A stretch of DNA of 8,214 nt from Ramlibacter sp. (lineage in GTDB: Bacteria > Pseudomonadota > Gammaproteobacteria > Burkholderiales > Burkholderiaceae_C), in NCBI GenBank assembly GCA_023701085.1, contig JAMPXR010000100.1, positions 1 to 8,214 on the forward strand, read 5' to 3'. The notes under the pieces are model-generated. The model did no database searches, was not told the DNA's origin, and saw only the letters and a list, made by a program, of their open reading frames with translations. Both the position numbers and the translations under genes were made by a program. Positions 7,975 to 8,214 of this stretch are shown piece after piece (position 1 is the first letter of the stretch; the number at the start of each line of letters is the position of its first letter).

Positions 7975-8007
7975 GCGCCATCATAGTGCTGGGACAATGC
8001 GGTCCTG

Positions 8008-8214
8008 ATGAACACCCTGCAAGACTGGCTCTCGCACTGCGAGACGCTGCATCCCAAGACGATAGAGATGGGCCTGGAGCGCGTGCAGGCGGTCGCCGCG
8101 CGTATGGGCCTGCGCTTCGAGGGCACGGTGATCACCGTGGCCGGCACCAACGGCAAGGGCTCCACCTGCGCGATGCTGGAGGCGATCACGCTGCAGGCCG
8201 GATGGCGCACCGGC
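8008..8214 (+). CDS. folC: Dihydrofolate synthase / folylpolyglutamate synthase, N-terminal part
   Basis: FolC adds glutamate to dihydropteroate and then to folates, using ATP, in the cytosol. The window holds 69 codons, cut by the right edge. Seen: TLQDWLSHCETLHPKTIEMG at 3-22, the typical LEx(H)P-x-x-I-x-x-GL-x-RV opening of the family, and the P-loop TVAGTNGKGSTCAML at 44-58, with the GTNGKGS signature of the Mur ligase superfamily. The start at 8008 gives the usual short N-terminus; an ATG at 7997 is out of frame. No Shine-Dalgarno is visible. In many Burkholderiales folC follows accD (recollection, not checked); here a divergent yffB-like gene stands upstream instead. Confidence 0.95.
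   Translation, partial: MNTLQDWLSHCETLHPKTIEMGLERVQAVAARMGLRFEGTVITVAGTNGKGSTCAMLEAITLQAGWRTG

Noticed and set aside
7932..8210. 92-codon minus-strand frame at the right edge
   Set aside because: Antisense to the folC P-loop region and overlaps the yffB-like start; no family resemblance.

Overview
The window is high-GC, densely coding DNA that looks like the chromosome of a beta-proteobacterium of the order Burkholderiales. Comamonadaceae or a relative is an inference from the E. coli-type 446-residue ArgG, PpnP, the YffB-type ArsC-family reductase and FolC; no rRNA or marker gene is present to settle it. I see no tRNA, rRNA, CRISPR array, insertion sequence, phage gene or plasmid function.

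Left part (1-3605): an accessory metabolic locus built around a 99-bp divergent promoter region. Leftward runs a LysR-type regulator gene whose stop overlaps the start of a uroporphyrinogen decarboxylase (URO-D) superfamily gene by 4 bp; that gene runs off the left edge. Rightward run a RidA/YjgF-type enamine/imine deaminase gene and, overlapping it by 14 bp, a gene for a PLP-dependent enzyme of the cysteine synthase fold resembling mycobacterial cysteine desulfhydrase Cds1. A LysR-box-like dyad lies just upstream of the regulator gene. A beta-eliminating PLP enzyme releases 2-aminoacrylate, which RidA proteins hydrolyse, so the rightward pair makes chemical sense. The role of the URO-D protein is unknown. 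This is the most interesting part of the window.

Middle (3711-4757): two leftward paralogous genes for small SPW-repeat membrane proteins, separated by 291 bp that contain stem-loops but no gene I can support.

Right part (4869-8214): mostly housekeeping. Leftward lie ppnP (nucleoside phosphorylase) and argG (argininosuccinate synthase), separated by a 98-bp spacer with a strong G-quadruplex-type G-run array on the + strand. Next come a secreted glycine-zipper protein with a Tyr/Pro-rich tail and an ArsC/YffB-family reductase, both leftward. The 5' end of folC points rightward and is cut by the right edge. Several genes (ridA, ppnP, argG, yffB, folC) have no clear Shine-Dalgarno sequence, while both SPW genes and the glycine-zipper gene have strong ones.
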